DNA of 64,000 nt, taken from NCBI GenBank assembly GCA_019694165.1, contig JAIBCL010000016.1:1-64000 (forward strand). The letters are read 5' to 3'. Every line of letters starts with the position of its first letter. Within the stretch, counting starts at the first letter, position 1. The notes under the pieces were generated by a model. It did not search any database and was not told the origin of the DNA. It saw only the letters and a list, made by a program, of their open reading frames with translations. Both the position numbers and the translations under genes were made by a program. This stretch comes from Verrucomicrobiaceae bacterium (GTDB lineage Bacteria; Verrucomicrobiota; Verrucomicrobiia; Verrucomicrobiales; Verrucomicrobiaceae). This document shows positions 52,388 through 63,331 of this stretch, piece by piece.

Positions 52388-53017
52388 ATGCTCTCCACCC
52401 CTGCCTCACTCATGCTCACCGAGCGCCAGCGCGAGATGCTGGACTTTCTCCGCACCTATCAGCGCACGCACGGCGTGATGCCATCGACGCGTGATATCCA
52501 GAAGGCTTTTGGCTTCTCCAGCCAGACGGCTGCGATGAGCCATCTGCGCGCGCTGGAAAAGAAAGGCGTCATCCAGCGGCATGCGGGCCTGGCACGCGCG
52601 GTGGTCTTCCCGCAGGACTTGGAGCGCGCGGAGATCGTCGATGTGCCCGTGTATGGCAGCATCCCCGCGGGCCTCGCCGTCGATGCCGAGCAGCAGGCCG
52701 AGGGCTGCATCTCCGTGGACGTCCACACGCTGGGCATTCCGCGTCACGCGCGGACCTTCGCGCTCAAAGTGCGTGGCGATTCCATGACCGGCGCACACAT
52801 TCTCGACGGCGATTTCGTCGTGCTCGAAGTCCGCGAGCCGCGCCCGCGTGACATCGTGGCCGCGCTCATCGACGGCGAGACGACTCTGAAACGTTACCTG
52901 GTCAGAAATGGCCGCCCATACCTCAAGGCCGAGAATCCCGAGTATCCCGATCTCATTCCAGCCTCCGAACTGGTGATCCAGGGCGTGATGATCACGCTCA
53001 TCCGGCATGTGAGGTGA
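52388..53017 (+). CDS. lexA: SOS repressor LexA
   Basis: 209 residues: the N-terminal winged helix (LTERQREMLDFLRTYQRTHG, MPSTRDIQKAFGFSSQTAAM), the autocleavage site Ala94-Gly95 in SIPAGLAV, catalytic Ser132 in RGDSMTGAHILDGDFVVLE and Lys168 in DGETTLKRYLV. It represses DNA-damage genes and is cleaved with RecA filament. A LexA-type palindrome lies directly upstream. The ATG at 52412 (MLTERQRE) is an alternative start; the first one is closer to the operator. Confidence 0.95.
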   Translation: MLSTPASLMLTERQREMLDFLRTYQRTHGVMPSTRDIQKAFGFSSQTAAMSHLRALEKKGVIQRHAGLARAVVFPQDLERAEIVDVPVYGSIPAGLAVDAEQQAEGCISVDVHTLGIPRHARTFALKVRGDSMTGAHILDGDFVVLEVREPRPRDIVAALIDGETTLKRYLVRNGRPYLKAENPEYPDLIPASELVIQGVMITLIRHVR

Positions 53018-53032
53018 TGCGGCGGCGCTGGC

Positions 53033-54493
53033 TCAGCGCGCCGTTTCGCGCACGATCGCGAGTTTTTCGTCGGAAAGATAGCCGTAGCGGTTGATCCAGA
53101 AACCGTGCGTACCCGCGCCGTGCGCGGCTGCAAGCCGGCGGCGGAAATCATCCGGCGGCCCATAGCCGTGTGCGAGGGCGAAGACCGGCGTGTTGCCGGC
53201 GGCCTTCTGTGCCTGCCCGATCTTCCGTGCGAGGGCGCGCGTCCCGCACGGATGCGGTTCGTCCGGCTCGGGATAGTGGTAATCTTTGAGATGCGCGAGG
53301 CCGTCGTCATCGGCCATGTCCAGCACCCGCACCAGCGTGCGGACGAGCAACGCTTCGTCCAGACCGGGATTCGCGGCCAGCAGCGTGTCACCGTAGAAGC
53401 GCAGCATCATGGCCCAGTGCATGGCGTACTCCTTCACGCTCACGCCGGCGATGGTCTTTGCCCAGCCGTCGAAGGCAAATCCGCTCACAAGATTCCACGG
53501 CGGCGGAAAGGCGTTGGGCACGATCTCCACATGCGCCGCGCCTGCTTCGTCGAGCGCCTGTCGGGCGTGGGCGAGAAGCTCCCTCACCAGCTTCGCGCGG
53601 AACGCCAGCGCGTCGGCGAGGAGCGGGTGCCCGGGGTCACGCGAGCCGCTCGCGAGAAAACCTTCGAGATCGCGGTTCGTCAGGCGCCCCAGCAGCCGCG
53701 TGTGCAGCTTCCGTGCATCAGCCTGCATCGCATCCATGGAAAAGCCGAGGCGCTGAGCAGCAGCTCGCGCGTGAGCGGAGTAGTCCACGAACAGCGCATC
53801 AAGGAAGTAGGGCGGATACTCCGGCCAGTCGAGCCGGAAGCCGTCGATCTGCGGATACTGCCGCGCGAGATCGACCAGCATCACGGCCATATAGGCGAGG
53901 ATGTGCGGACTGGCGAGCGAGCCGTTTTTGTCAACGCGCCGCGTGGGGACGGTGCCGTCGAAAAGGCGCGGCTGATCCTCGTCCTGCACGCCGCTGAACT
54001 GCACACGGTAGCCCGGCGGACTCGCAGCCTGCACCTGGAGATAAACCTTCAGCCCCGCGGCCTTCGCCTGCTTCACAAACTCGGAGACCCTTGCCCCCTC
54101 CCGTTTGGTGAGGTTGTCCGGTGCCGGCGGCTGGTAGCGCAGTCCTGCGTAGAGCCGGGCATCGGGCGTGAACGCGGGCGCGGTGCGCACCCACAGCTCG
54201 CGCCTGCCGAAGAGCGGCCGGTCCAGCAGACGTACGCTGCCAGCACCTGCGTCGATCGGCGGCTCCCGGCCGCCTGTCTTCTCATCCGCCGGCTCCATGA
54301 CATAGGGAGAGGTGGTCACCGCATTCGCACCGGCACGGTCGATCAGATTCCGCAGCACACGGTCGATGCCCTCGCTCTGCACAAACTCGGGCAGCACAGT
54401 GATGCCAATGAGCGCCCCGGCCTTCTCAGCGCGCACCGCTCCGGCGAGCGTGGCGAAGGCGGCGGTGCGGGTGAAATGCCGGCGTGTTTGCAT
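53033..54493 (-). CDS. TAT-exported protein with glycosidase-like barrel
   Basis: 486 residues from ATG 54493, giving a twin-arginine leader MQTRRHFTRTAAFATLAGAV. Mid-protein strands suggest a TIM-barrel glycosidase-like fold: VSEFVKQAKAAGLKVYLQVQ, QIDGFRLDWPEYPPYFLDAL (Asp and Glu candidates), HVEIVPNAFPPPWN, then the C-terminal HGFWINRYGYLSDEKLAIVR. The pattern recalls glycosyl-hydrolase-like PVC proteins (family 10/13-type lipoproteins), but no family can be named. It converges with lexA (15 bp apart). Confidence 0.7.
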   Translation of the reverse strand: MQTRRHFTRTAAFATLAGAVRAEKAGALIGITVLPEFVQSEGIDRVLRNLIDRAGANAVTTSPYVMEPADEKTGGREPPIDAGAGSVRLLDRPLFGRRELWVRTAPAFTPDARLYAGLRYQPPAPDNLTKREGARVSEFVKQAKAAGLKVYLQVQAASPPGYRVQFSGVQDEDQPRLFDGTVPTRRVDKNGSLASPHILAYMAVMLVDLARQYPQIDGFRLDWPEYPPYFLDALFVDYSAHARAAAQRLGFSMDAMQADARKLHTRLLGRLTNRDLEGFLASGSRDPGHPLLADALAFRAKLVRELLAHARQALDEAGAAHVEIVPNAFPPPWNLVSGFAFDGWAKTIAGVSVKEYAMHWAMMLRFYGDTLLAANPGLDEALLVRTLVRVLDMADDDGLAHLKDYHYPEPDEPHPCGTRALARKIGQAQKAAGNTPVFALAHGYGPPDDFRRRLAAAHGAGTHGFWINRYGYLSDEKLAIVRETAR

Positions 54494-54521
54494 GATCGAG
54501 GAAAGCTGCCTGCCTCGCCCA

Positions 54522-54884
54522 TCATTCGTCGGCTGCGAACTCCTGCAGCACGTCGAGATCGACAAACGCCAGCACGGATGCGTGCGTGGCCTTGAGGGAA
54601 ATCTTCGGCGCATTGTCGGCCTCGTAGGCCTCGATCCACCGGGCGAGGCAGAGGCACCAGCGGTCTCCGGGGTTGAGACCGGGGAATTCATATTCGGGCG
54701 AGGGCGTGGAGAGATCGTTGCCGGCGAGCTTTGAGAACTCGAGGAACTCCTCGGTCATCACCGCGCAGATGGTGTGCATGCCGGCGTCGTCTCCGTTCGT
54801 GTCGCACTTGCCGTTGCGGAAGAATCCCGTCACCGGGTCCATGCAGCAGCATTCGAGTTCGCCTCCCAGAACGTTTTTTGCCAT
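54522..54884 (-). CDS. DUF2237 protein
   Basis: 120 residues from ATG 54884 (MAKNVLGGELECCCMDPVTG). DUF2237 hallmarks: NVLGGELECCCMDPVTGFFR, GMHTICAVMTEEFLEFSKLA, GDRWCLCLARWIEAYEADNA, and VLAFVDLDVLQEFAA. A small conserved cysteine-containing protein of unknown function. It lies downstream of nothing and just before the TAT protein gene on the same strand (28 bp); divergent from deoA by 52 bp. Confidence 0.92.
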   Translation of the reverse strand: MAKNVLGGELECCCMDPVTGFFRNGKCDTNGDDAGMHTICAVMTEEFLEFSKLAGNDLSTPSPEYEFPGLNPGDRWCLCLARWIEAYEADNAPKISLKATHASVLAFVDLDVLQEFAADE

Positions 54885-54936
54885 GCGCGACAGTTGCGCG
54901 GGTTCCCGCAAAACGCCAGCTTGAGCGCGTCCGGCC

Positions 54937-56169
54937 ATGCACATTCCCAGCCTCATCGAGCGGAAACGCGACGGCGGCCAGCTCTCCGCCGAGGAGATCG
55001 GCGCGCTCATCACCGCATTCACGAGCGGTGACATGCCGGAGTACCAGATGAGCGCGCTTGCGATGGCGATTTTTTTCCGCGGCATGGATGCGGGAGAAAC
55101 AAGCGCGCTCACCAGCGCCATGCTGCACAGCGGCTCGGTGCTGCAATGGCCTGCCGGTGCGCCGTTGCGCGTGGACAAGCACAGCACCGGCGGCATCGGC
55201 GACAAGACCTCGCTCGTGCTAGCTCCCCTGCTGGCGTGCGACGGCCTCTGGGTGCCGATGATCTCCGGCCGCGGTCTCGGCATCACGGGCGGCACGCTCG
55301 ACAAGCTCGAGAGCATCCCCGGCTTCCGCACGCGGTTGGACGAGGATGAAATTCACGATGTGATCCGTGAAGTCGGCTGTGTGATGGTGGGCCAGACCTC
55401 CGGCATTTGCCCCGCCGACAAAAAACTCTACGCCCTGCGGGATGTAACCGGCACGGTGCCGAGCATCCCGCTCATCACCGCCAGCATCATGAGCAAGAAG
55501 CTCGCCGAGGGCCTGGACCGCCTGGTGCTCGATGTCAAATACGGCAGCGGCGCCTTCATGAAGACGCGCGAGCAGGCCGATGCGCTGGCGAAGTCCATGG
55601 TCGGCGTGGGCTGTCTGCTCGGCGTGCGCGCGAGCGTGCGCCTCAGTGCGATGGACGAGCCGACCGGTGAGGCCGCGGGCAATGCGCTCGAGGTGGCCGA
55701 GTGCGTCCGCTGCCTCAAAGGCGGCGGGCCGGCAGACCTCGAGGAGATCGTGCTCGACCTCTGCGTGAGTGTTTCAGTGTCCGACCGCGACACGCTCCGC
55801 GGCTGGCTGCACGACGGCACGGCATGGCAGAGATTCCAGCGGATGGTGGCGGCGCAAGGAGGCGACATCGATGCCCTCGAACGCATCACGGAAATCCACG
55901 ACGCACCCTGCATGGGCGAGCTGCGCGCCACGACCTCCGGCATCGTGCGGCGGATGGACGCGGGCGTGATCGGCCACGTCATCCTCGAACTCGGCGGCGG
56001 TCGTGCGAAGGCCGACGACGAAATCGACTTCGCCGTGGGCTGCGACGACATCGTGAAGACCGGCACGGAAGTCGGCTTTGGCGACCCGCTGATGCGCGTG
56101 CATGCCCGCACGGATGAGGCGCTCGATGCGGCGATCTCACGTCTGCAAGACGCGGTGACGATCGACTGA
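54937..56169 (+). CDS. deoA: Thymidine/pyrimidine-nucleoside phosphorylase
   Basis: 410 residues. Cleaves thymidine (and possibly uridine) with phosphate to base and deoxyribose-1-phosphate. Signatures: SLIERKRDGGQLSAEEIGAL, VDKHSTGGIGDKTSLVLAPL (phosphate site), GRGLGITGGTLDKLESIPGF, LYALRDVTGTVPSIPLITAS (family signature region), ASIMSKKLAEGLDRLVLDVK and YGSGAFMKT. The length lies between the DeoA and Pdp subfamilies (about 430-440), with a slightly short C-terminal domain. Confidence 0.93.
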   Translation: MHIPSLIERKRDGGQLSAEEIGALITAFTSGDMPEYQMSALAMAIFFRGMDAGETSALTSAMLHSGSVLQWPAGAPLRVDKHSTGGIGDKTSLVLAPLLACDGLWVPMISGRGLGITGGTLDKLESIPGFRTRLDEDEIHDVIREVGCVMVGQTSGICPADKKLYALRDVTGTVPSIPLITASIMSKKLAEGLDRLVLDVKYGSGAFMKTREQADALAKSMVGVGCLLGVRASVRLSAMDEPTGEAAGNALEVAECVRCLKGGGPADLEEIVLDLCVSVSVSDRDTLRGWLHDGTAWQRFQRMVAAQGGDIDALERITEIHDAPCMGELRATTSGIVRRMDAGVIGHVILELGGGRAKADDEIDFAVGCDDIVKTGTEVGFGDPLMRVHARTDEALDAAISRLQDAVTID

Positions 56170-56331
56170 CGCCTCACCACAAGCACCGCCCCCCCCCGCG
56201 GTGCCGCGTTCCGCCGCGCAAGAAAGCCGAAACGAAAGATTGCAGGCACGACCGCGTTCTCGGTAAGCTTTGCCTGCCGCCGGAAATCCCGGTCGCAGCT
56301 TCGTTCCTCAATCGAAACCCACTCCACCATC

Positions 56332-57897
56332 ATGCAATCCACGATTCCAAATTACAGCCGTCGCCAGTTCATCCGCGGCTCCCTCGCGGGCGCCGCCAGT
56401 CTGGCCGCATTGCCCGCATGGGCCGCTCCCTCGGGAGCCAATGGCGACATCCGTGTGGCCGTCATCGGTTTCAACGGCCGCGGCGCGGGCCACATCGGCA
56501 GCCTTCTGAAGATCCCGGGTGTCCGCATTGTCGCCCTTTGTGACGTTGACAACGAAGTGCTCAAGAAGGGTGTGGCCGACCTCGCGAAGAAGAACGTGAC
56601 CGTCAAGACCTACACCGACTACCGCAAGTGCTGCGAGGACAAGGAGATCGACGCCATCACCATCGCCACGCCGAACCACACGCACACGCTCATCGCCATG
56701 ACGGGCATCGCCAATGGCAAGCATGTGTACGTCGAGAAGCCGGTCTGCCACAATGTGACAGAAGGCCGCCTCCTGGTGGAAGCCGCCGCCAAGGTCGCGC
56801 CAAAGGGCCAGATCGTGCAGCACGGCATGCAGCGCCGCTCCAGCCCCGGCTGGCAGGAGGCCATGGAGTTCGTGAAGAGCGGTTCCATCGGCAAGCTGGT
56901 GCTTTCCCGCGGCACGAATTACAAGGCGCGCCCAACCATCGGCAAGGTGGCCGCCCCCATTGAGGTGCCCGGCGACGGTCGCATCAAGGGAACCTTCCGT
57001 GACACGGGCGGAAAGCCGCAGGTGGTGGACGTGGATTACAAGCTCTGGTCCGGCCCGCGCGGCATGAAGCCGCTCTCTCGCGAGCAATTCCACTACGACT
57101 GGCACTGGCAGTGGGCCTACGGCAATGGCGACATCGGCAACCAGGGACCGCACCAGCTCGACGTGGCCCGCTGGGCGCTGGGCAATCCCGAGAACCTGCC
57201 GCTCAAGGTGATGAGCTTCGGCAACCGCTGGGCCTACACGGACGACGGCCAGACGGCCAACAACCAGTTGGCGCTCTACGACTTCGGCCCCGGCGTGGCC
57301 CCGCTGCTCTTCGACAACCGCGGCCTGCCGCATGCGAACCTCGAGTGGGGCAAGGGCCGCGACGCCCGCATGCCTGTCTTCTACGCCACCGCCCAGGGCA
57401 AGGGCGGACAGACGCAGATCGGCAACGTCATCCACTGCGAGAACGGCTACGTGGCCGAGTCCAAGGCCTACGACAAGGAAGGCACGATGATCAAGAAGTT
57501 CGAGAACTTCAACGACGGCACCGACCACATGCTGCACTTCATCGATTCCATCCGTGCCGGCAAGCTGGTGGACCCGAACCTGCACGTCTCCCACGGCTTC
57601 CACGCCGCGGCGCTCGCGCACCTCGCCAATATCTCCTACCGCCTCGGCAAGAAGGCCTCGCCGGACGAGATCAAGGAGCGCCTGCAGGGCGACAAGGCCG
57701 CGACGGCCACCTTCGAGAACTTCGCCGCCAACCTCGCCGCCAATCACATCGACCTCGCCGTCGATCAGGCCATCCTCGGACCGCAGCTCGGCTTTGACAG
57801 CGCCTCGCTGAAGTTCACCGGCCCGTTTGCCGACGAGGCCAACAAGCTCGTCAACGAAGACTACGTGGACGAGTTCAAACTGCCGGTCATCAGTTGA
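56332..57897 (+). CDS. TAT-exported Gfo/Idh/MocA-family oxidoreductase
   Basis: 521 residues. Twin-arginine leader with SRRQFIRGSLAGAASLAALP, so export in folded form with its cofactor. Rossmann region IRVAVIGFNGRGAGHIGSLL, then AITIATPNHTHTLIAMTGIA and KHVYVEKPVCHNVTEGRLLV, the EKP motif of the family. The C-terminal sheet domain has HWQWAYGNGDIGNQGPHQLD and FHAAALAHLANISYRLGKKA. Secreted family members with non-cycling NAD(P) are common in PVC bacteria and act on sugars or their derivatives; the substrate is unknown. Followed by a clear terminator. Confidence 0.93.
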   Translation: MQSTIPNYSRRQFIRGSLAGAASLAALPAWAAPSGANGDIRVAVIGFNGRGAGHIGSLLKIPGVRIVALCDVDNEVLKKGVADLAKKNVTVKTYTDYRKCCEDKEIDAITIATPNHTHTLIAMTGIANGKHVYVEKPVCHNVTEGRLLVEAAAKVAPKGQIVQHGMQRRSSPGWQEAMEFVKSGSIGKLVLSRGTNYKARPTIGKVAAPIEVPGDGRIKGTFRDTGGKPQVVDVDYKLWSGPRGMKPLSREQFHYDWHWQWAYGNGDIGNQGPHQLDVARWALGNPENLPLKVMSFGNRWAYTDDGQTANNQLALYDFGPGVAPLLFDNRGLPHANLEWGKGRDARMPVFYATAQGKGGQTQIGNVIHCENGYVAESKAYDKEGTMIKKFENFNDGTDHMLHFIDSIRAGKLVDPNLHVSHGFHAAALAHLANISYRLGKKASPDEIKERLQGDKAATATFENFAANLAANHIDLAVDQAILGPQLGFDSASLKFTGPFADEANKLVNEDYVDEFKLPVIS

Positions 57898-57928
57898 TAC
57901 CGGCGGCACGATCCGATTCATCCGACAG

Positions 57929-57962
57929 GCGGAGCCGGGCGAGACCCGGCTCCGTTTTTTTT
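57929..57962 (+). terminator. Rho-independent terminator
   Basis: GGAGCCGGG, loop CGAGA, CCCGGCTCC, then G followed by eight Ts, beginning 33 bp after the oxidoreductase stop. Strong stem and U-run. Confidence 0.93.
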
Positions 57963-58018
57963 CGGACCGCGCGCGCGAGATCGAAAACGAAGAACAACCA
58001 GTCCCCGGCACCAGTGGC

Positions 58019-58606
58019 ATGAAACCCGGCACCCCCGTCAGTGAAGACATGCAGCGGCTCAAAGCGATGCTTCAGCAGTCAGTCACGCCGCACCTGCCCG
58101 CGGCGCAGAAGGAAATGCAGATCCTGAATCTCGCCTGCGGCCGTTGTGACGAGGCGGACACGCTCGTCTCGCTGGGCCGGGAGGTCACCCGCGGCGGCCA
58201 TGTGCGGCTGGTTGGCGCGGACATCCGCATCCGCGAAATCCGGCAGGCGCGCGAAAACCATGCGAAGCTGCCCGCCGAGTTTCTCATCCAGGACGCTTCG
58301 CAGCTCCATCAGCACAAGGAACTGGGCGCTGACTTCGACCTCGTCTTCCTGCGCCACCAAAACTTCTGGCATGGGCAGGACCTGTGGAAAAAGATCTTCG
58401 AGCAAGGCCGCGCGCGGCTCGGCAAAAACGGTTTGCTCGTCATCACGAGCTACTTCGACCACGAGCACAAGCTCGCGCTCGCCGCGCTGGAGTCCATGGG
58501 CATGGAGGTCGTGAGCAACAAGCGCAACAAAGCCTCCCGCTCCCTCAACGATGCGCCGGGCAAGTCCGTGGACCGCTGGGTCGCCGTGCTGCGGCCGAAG
58601 AAGTGA
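58019..58606 (+). CDS. Class I SAM-dependent methyltransferase-like protein
   Basis: 195 residues from ATG 58019, the first start after the terminator. Motif I-like region QILNLACGRCDEADTLVSLG, then VRLVGADIRIREIRQARENH (acidic residue after the second strand), LGADFDLVFLRHQNFW and GKNGLLVITSYFDHEHKLAL (motif with the post-IV strand). Typical Rossmann methyltransferase layout, though motif I has Cys in place of a Gly of GxGxG. Substrate unknown. It ends 148 bp before acs. Confidence 0.75.
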   Translation: MKPGTPVSEDMQRLKAMLQQSVTPHLPAAQKEMQILNLACGRCDEADTLVSLGREVTRGGHVRLVGADIRIREIRQARENHAKLPAEFLIQDASQLHQHKELGADFDLVFLRHQNFWHGQDLWKKIFEQGRARLGKNGLLVITSYFDHEHKLALAALESMGMEVVSNKRNKASRSLNDAPGKSVDRWVAVLRPKK

Positions 58607-58754
58607 GAGCACCGTCGGCGACCTCTTTGCCGGCCCACATGGGCGTCGCGGTGTCAGAAACCGGCCGGCTGTCTTGAAAATCACCGCTTCCGTCTTGCGT
58701 TCCGTCCGTCCTTTCCTCTAATCTCGCGCCCCAACCTCGCACATCACATCCGCC

Positions 58755-60710
<1,956 letters not shown>

Positions 60711-60806
60711 GGCTGCTCGATTCTCATCCCTTCGCCACAGGTTCGGCTTCCAGGGAAGGTTCCGGGGCCGACCCCGGCCACGCGGCACCCGGAAGCTCGC
60801 GGCGGG

Positions 60807-62036
60807 TCATGTTGGACCGGGCGTGCTCGCCAGCTTCACCGCCGGCAGCCGGATGCTGAACACGGTCTCGATGCCCGGCTGGCTGCGCAGCGTGATCGTG
60901 CCATGGTGAGCTTCGACCGCGCGCTTGACGATTGAGAGGCCGAGGCCGGTGCCCTTCACCTGCTTGGACCGGTGGGTGGAGACTCGGTAGAAGCGTTTGA
61001 AGACGAAGGGTTGGTCGGCGGCGGGGATGCCGACGCCGTTGTCGCGAATGCTCACCTCGAGTTCGTCACTGATGCGTTCGATGCGGACGGTGATCTCAAG
61101 GCCGCCGGCCGGGTTTTCCTTGAGTGCGTTTTCGATGAGGTTGAAAAAGATCTGCTCCCAGTAGTAGCGGTCGCCCTCGAGCACGGGGCTGGTGCCGTCG
61201 GCGACGATGATCCGCACGCGGGCGCCGCTCGTGGCGATGGCGTTGGCGAGCAGTTGCGCGACGTCCTCGGCGCATGTCTGCAAGTCGAGCGGCTCCAGTT
61301 TCAACGGCACGCCGTCACCGGACTCGAGCCGGCTGATCACAAGCATGTCCTCCACAATGCGGGCCAGCCGTTGCCCGTGTTTCTGCATGAGGGAAAACAC
61401 GCGCTTTTGCTGCGCCTCGTCGGTGATGTCGCCGGCGAGGAGGTTTTCCAGATAGCCGGCTATGATGGACAGCGGCGTGCGCAGCTCGTGCGAGGCATTG
61501 GCGACAAAATCGCGGCGGATTTTCTCGAGTGAGCGCTTTTCGGTCTCATCCCGGAGGATCACGAGGAGCGGGAGCTGCAAACCGGGGCGGCGTTCGTCAT
61601 GCAGGGGCACGACTTCGAGGGAAAAGACTCTCGGCTCGGAGGCATCGCCGTCGGCGGACGACTGGAGCAGCTCCTCGCGGATGCGGCGGCCTGTGCGTTT
61701 CGCCGCGGCCACGAGATCGGCCACGCGGTGGTCGCGCACGCACTCGAGCAGGGGCCGGCCGACGGAAGCGGAGGACACTGGCAGGAAGCGCACCGCGCCC
61801 TGGTTCATGTACATCACCGCCATGTCGGGCGATACGATGAGAAGGCCGTCCTCGATGCCGTTGGCGAGCTGGTCGAGCATGTGTGTGCGCCAGCGGGACT
61901 CGAGCGCTGTGTCCACCTCGACCTGGAGCAGGTCGTGTTTCAAGCCATCACGCCGCCGGGCCGCGCGTTCTCCGCGCCACAGTGCGGCGAAGGCGCACGC
62001 CGCCAGCAGGAAAATGATCGCGGCAAAAAGAAACAT
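60807..62036 (-). CDS. phoR: PhoR-type sensor histidine kinase
   Basis: 409 residues from ATG 62036 (MFLFAAIIFLLAACAFAALW). One N-terminal TM helix, a PAS-like segment (about 50-165; MLDQLANGIEDGLLIVSPDM), HisKA with phospho-accepting His in FVANASHELRTPLSIIAGYL, and HATPase_c: YYWEQIFFNLIENALKENPA (N box), DNGVGIPAADQPFVFKRFYR (G1), KGTGLGLSIVKRAVEAHHGT (G2). The gene follows phoB with a 41-bp gap. The single-TM, PAS-carrying layout fits PhoR; the phosphate connection is inferred from the pair, since no pst genes are in the window. Confidence 0.85.
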   Translation of the reverse strand: MFLFAAIIFLLAACAFAALWRGERAARRRDGLKHDLLQVEVDTALESRWRTHMLDQLANGIEDGLLIVSPDMAVMYMNQGAVRFLPVSSASVGRPLLECVRDHRVADLVAAAKRTGRRIREELLQSSADGDASEPRVFSLEVVPLHDERRPGLQLPLLVILRDETEKRSLEKIRRDFVANASHELRTPLSIIAGYLENLLAGDITDEAQQKRVFSLMQKHGQRLARIVEDMLVISRLESGDGVPLKLEPLDLQTCAEDVAQLLANAIATSGARVRIIVADGTSPVLEGDRYYWEQIFFNLIENALKENPAGGLEITVRIERISDELEVSIRDNGVGIPAADQPFVFKRFYRVSTHRSKQVKGTGLGLSIVKRAVEAHHGTITLRSQPGIETVFSIRLPAVKLASTPGPT

Positions 62037-62077
62037 CGACGGGGTCCGGGGTGCGGGAGCCCACCGCGACGGCCAGT

Positions 62078-62773
62078 TCAGGACGCGGGTGGCTCCTTCA
62101 ACATGTAGCCGTAGCCTCGCGCCGTCTGCAACCACTCCGCGCATCCCCCCAGCTTCTCCCTCAACCGCTTCATGTGGGTGTCCAAGGTCCGGGTGCGGGC
62201 CTGGTCGGAGTAGCCCCAGACCTCGCGCAGGATGGTTTCCCGATCGACCACGGCGCCGTTCTTCGTGGCGAGAAGGTGCAGCAGTTTGAATTCGAGAAGT
62301 GTCAGCGGCATGATCTCGCCAAGAACCGAGAGCTTCACGTTGGCGAGGTCGAATTCAAACGGCCCGATCTTAAAGCCCGGCTGGGCGGGACCCGGATCAG
62401 CACGCCGGAGCAGGCCCTGGACACGGAGCACCAGTTCCTTCGGGCTGAATGGCTTCGCCATGTAGTCGTCGGCTCCCTTTTGCAGTCCGGCGATGCGGTC
62501 CTGCGTCTGTCCGCGGGCCGTCAGCATCAAAATAGGGATGCGGGTGGTGACGGGATCCTGCCGCAGCGCCTCGCATGTGCGGAAACCGTCACGGCCCGGC
62601 ATCATCACGTCGAGCACGATGGCGGCGGGCAGGCGCTTTTTCGCCCGATCGATGGCCTCCAAGCCGGTCGCGGCCTCGGTGGTCGCGAACCCGGCCTGCT
62701 CAAGGTTCAGGCAGACCAGTTCGCGCACATCTTCCTCGTCATCGGCCACGAGGATCAGGGGTTTGTCAGGCAT
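62078..62773 (-). CDS. phoB: PhoB-type response regulator
   Basis: 231 residues. Receiver domain: ILVADDEEDVRELVCLNLEQ, phosphorylated Asp55 in IVLDVMMPGRDGF, MLTARGQTQDRIAGLQKGAD, YMAKPFSPKEL (Lys). C-terminal OmpR/PhoB winged helix: LTLLEFKLLHLLATKNGAVV, REVWGYSDQARTRTLDTHMK (recognition helix region), RLREKLGGCAEWLQTARGYG. The DNA-binding half is close to PhoB. First gene of the pair with the kinase. Confidence 0.9.
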   Translation of the reverse strand: MPDKPLILVADDEEDVRELVCLNLEQAGFATTEAATGLEAIDRAKKRLPAAIVLDVMMPGRDGFRTCEALRQDPVTTRIPILMLTARGQTQDRIAGLQKGADDYMAKPFSPKELVLRVQGLLRRADPGPAQPGFKIGPFEFDLANVKLSVLGEIMPLTLLEFKLLHLLATKNGAVVDRETILREVWGYSDQARTRTLDTHMKRLREKLGGCAEWLQTARGYGYMLKEPPAS

Positions 62774-63331
62774 GTGATGCGGGCTGGGTTCGGATGCCGG
62801 GCCAGTGTAAGCGCGATGGCTGGTGGAGCGTCAATGCTGATCTGCCCGGCGTTCCGGCTTTTCGCGCAGGGCGATCCAAGCCGTGGTGGCCACACCCGAC
62901 AAGACCGCAAAAGTGAACTGTTTGTCACATCGGCCAAACCTGGCGTGGGAGGCCGATCCCGGTCGGTAGTCCCGGGAGCATGAAGTCCGGAGGCCTTTCG
63001 CACCGCTTTTTGCGATGCTGAGAGGCCTCGCAAACTGGTCTCTCGGGGGTTGGATTTTCACGCCGGGAAAAATTTTTCGCGCGCCAGCCCGCATCCCAGC
63101 AAGGATTGGTCGCGATGCGCAGGGTTGGCGGCAAATTTGATCTTGGCGAGCCACAACATCTTGTGCATTATCTTTCCCGCTTTGCCAAGATGTTGTGCAT
63201 TTCTGATGGAATCGCCACGCTACATCCCTTGATTTTCCTGCCCTACAGCCTCGTCCCTCGTCCCAAACTCCCCAAAAACAATTCCCGAAAAAATCCCCCA
63301 ACCTCTCTCAATCCACTGCCCCTCCCCGACC
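62774..63331. other. Intergenic region between phoB and nrdB
   Basis: 558 bp without a supported gene, between two divergently transcribed genes, so it should contain both promoters. The nrdB-proximal half is AT-richer than the surroundings and holds the NrdR-like boxes (63151-63200). A short CTGTTTGTCAC near 62919 is only a weak resemblance to a Pho box. Nothing else recognisable. Confidence 0.6.
63151..63200 (+). promoter_or_regulatory. Tandem NrdR-box-like operators upstream of nrdB
   Basis: Box 1, CCACAACATCTTGTGC (63151-63166), fits the NrdR consensus acaCwAtATaTwGtgt at nearly every specified position. Box 2, TGCCAAGATGTTGTGC (63183-63198), is a weaker match. The shared TTGTGC ends lie 32 bp apart, three helical turns, the usual spacing of paired NrdR boxes. 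They are about 135 bp before the nrdB start, where the reductase promoter should be. NrdR represses ribonucleotide reductase genes when dATP is high. Confidence 0.72.

Noticed and set aside
56308..58062. A 584-codon minus-strand open frame opposite the Gfo/Idh/MocA gene
   Set aside because: Its translation is Val/Ala/Gly/His-rich without any motif, while the plus strand has a TAT leader, Rossmann motif and EKP motif, and ends at a proper terminator.
62905..62935. Pho box in front of phoB (CTGTTTGTCAC)
   Set aside because: Only one half-site resembles the CTGTCAT direct repeat, and no second half-site at 11 bp spacing is seen.
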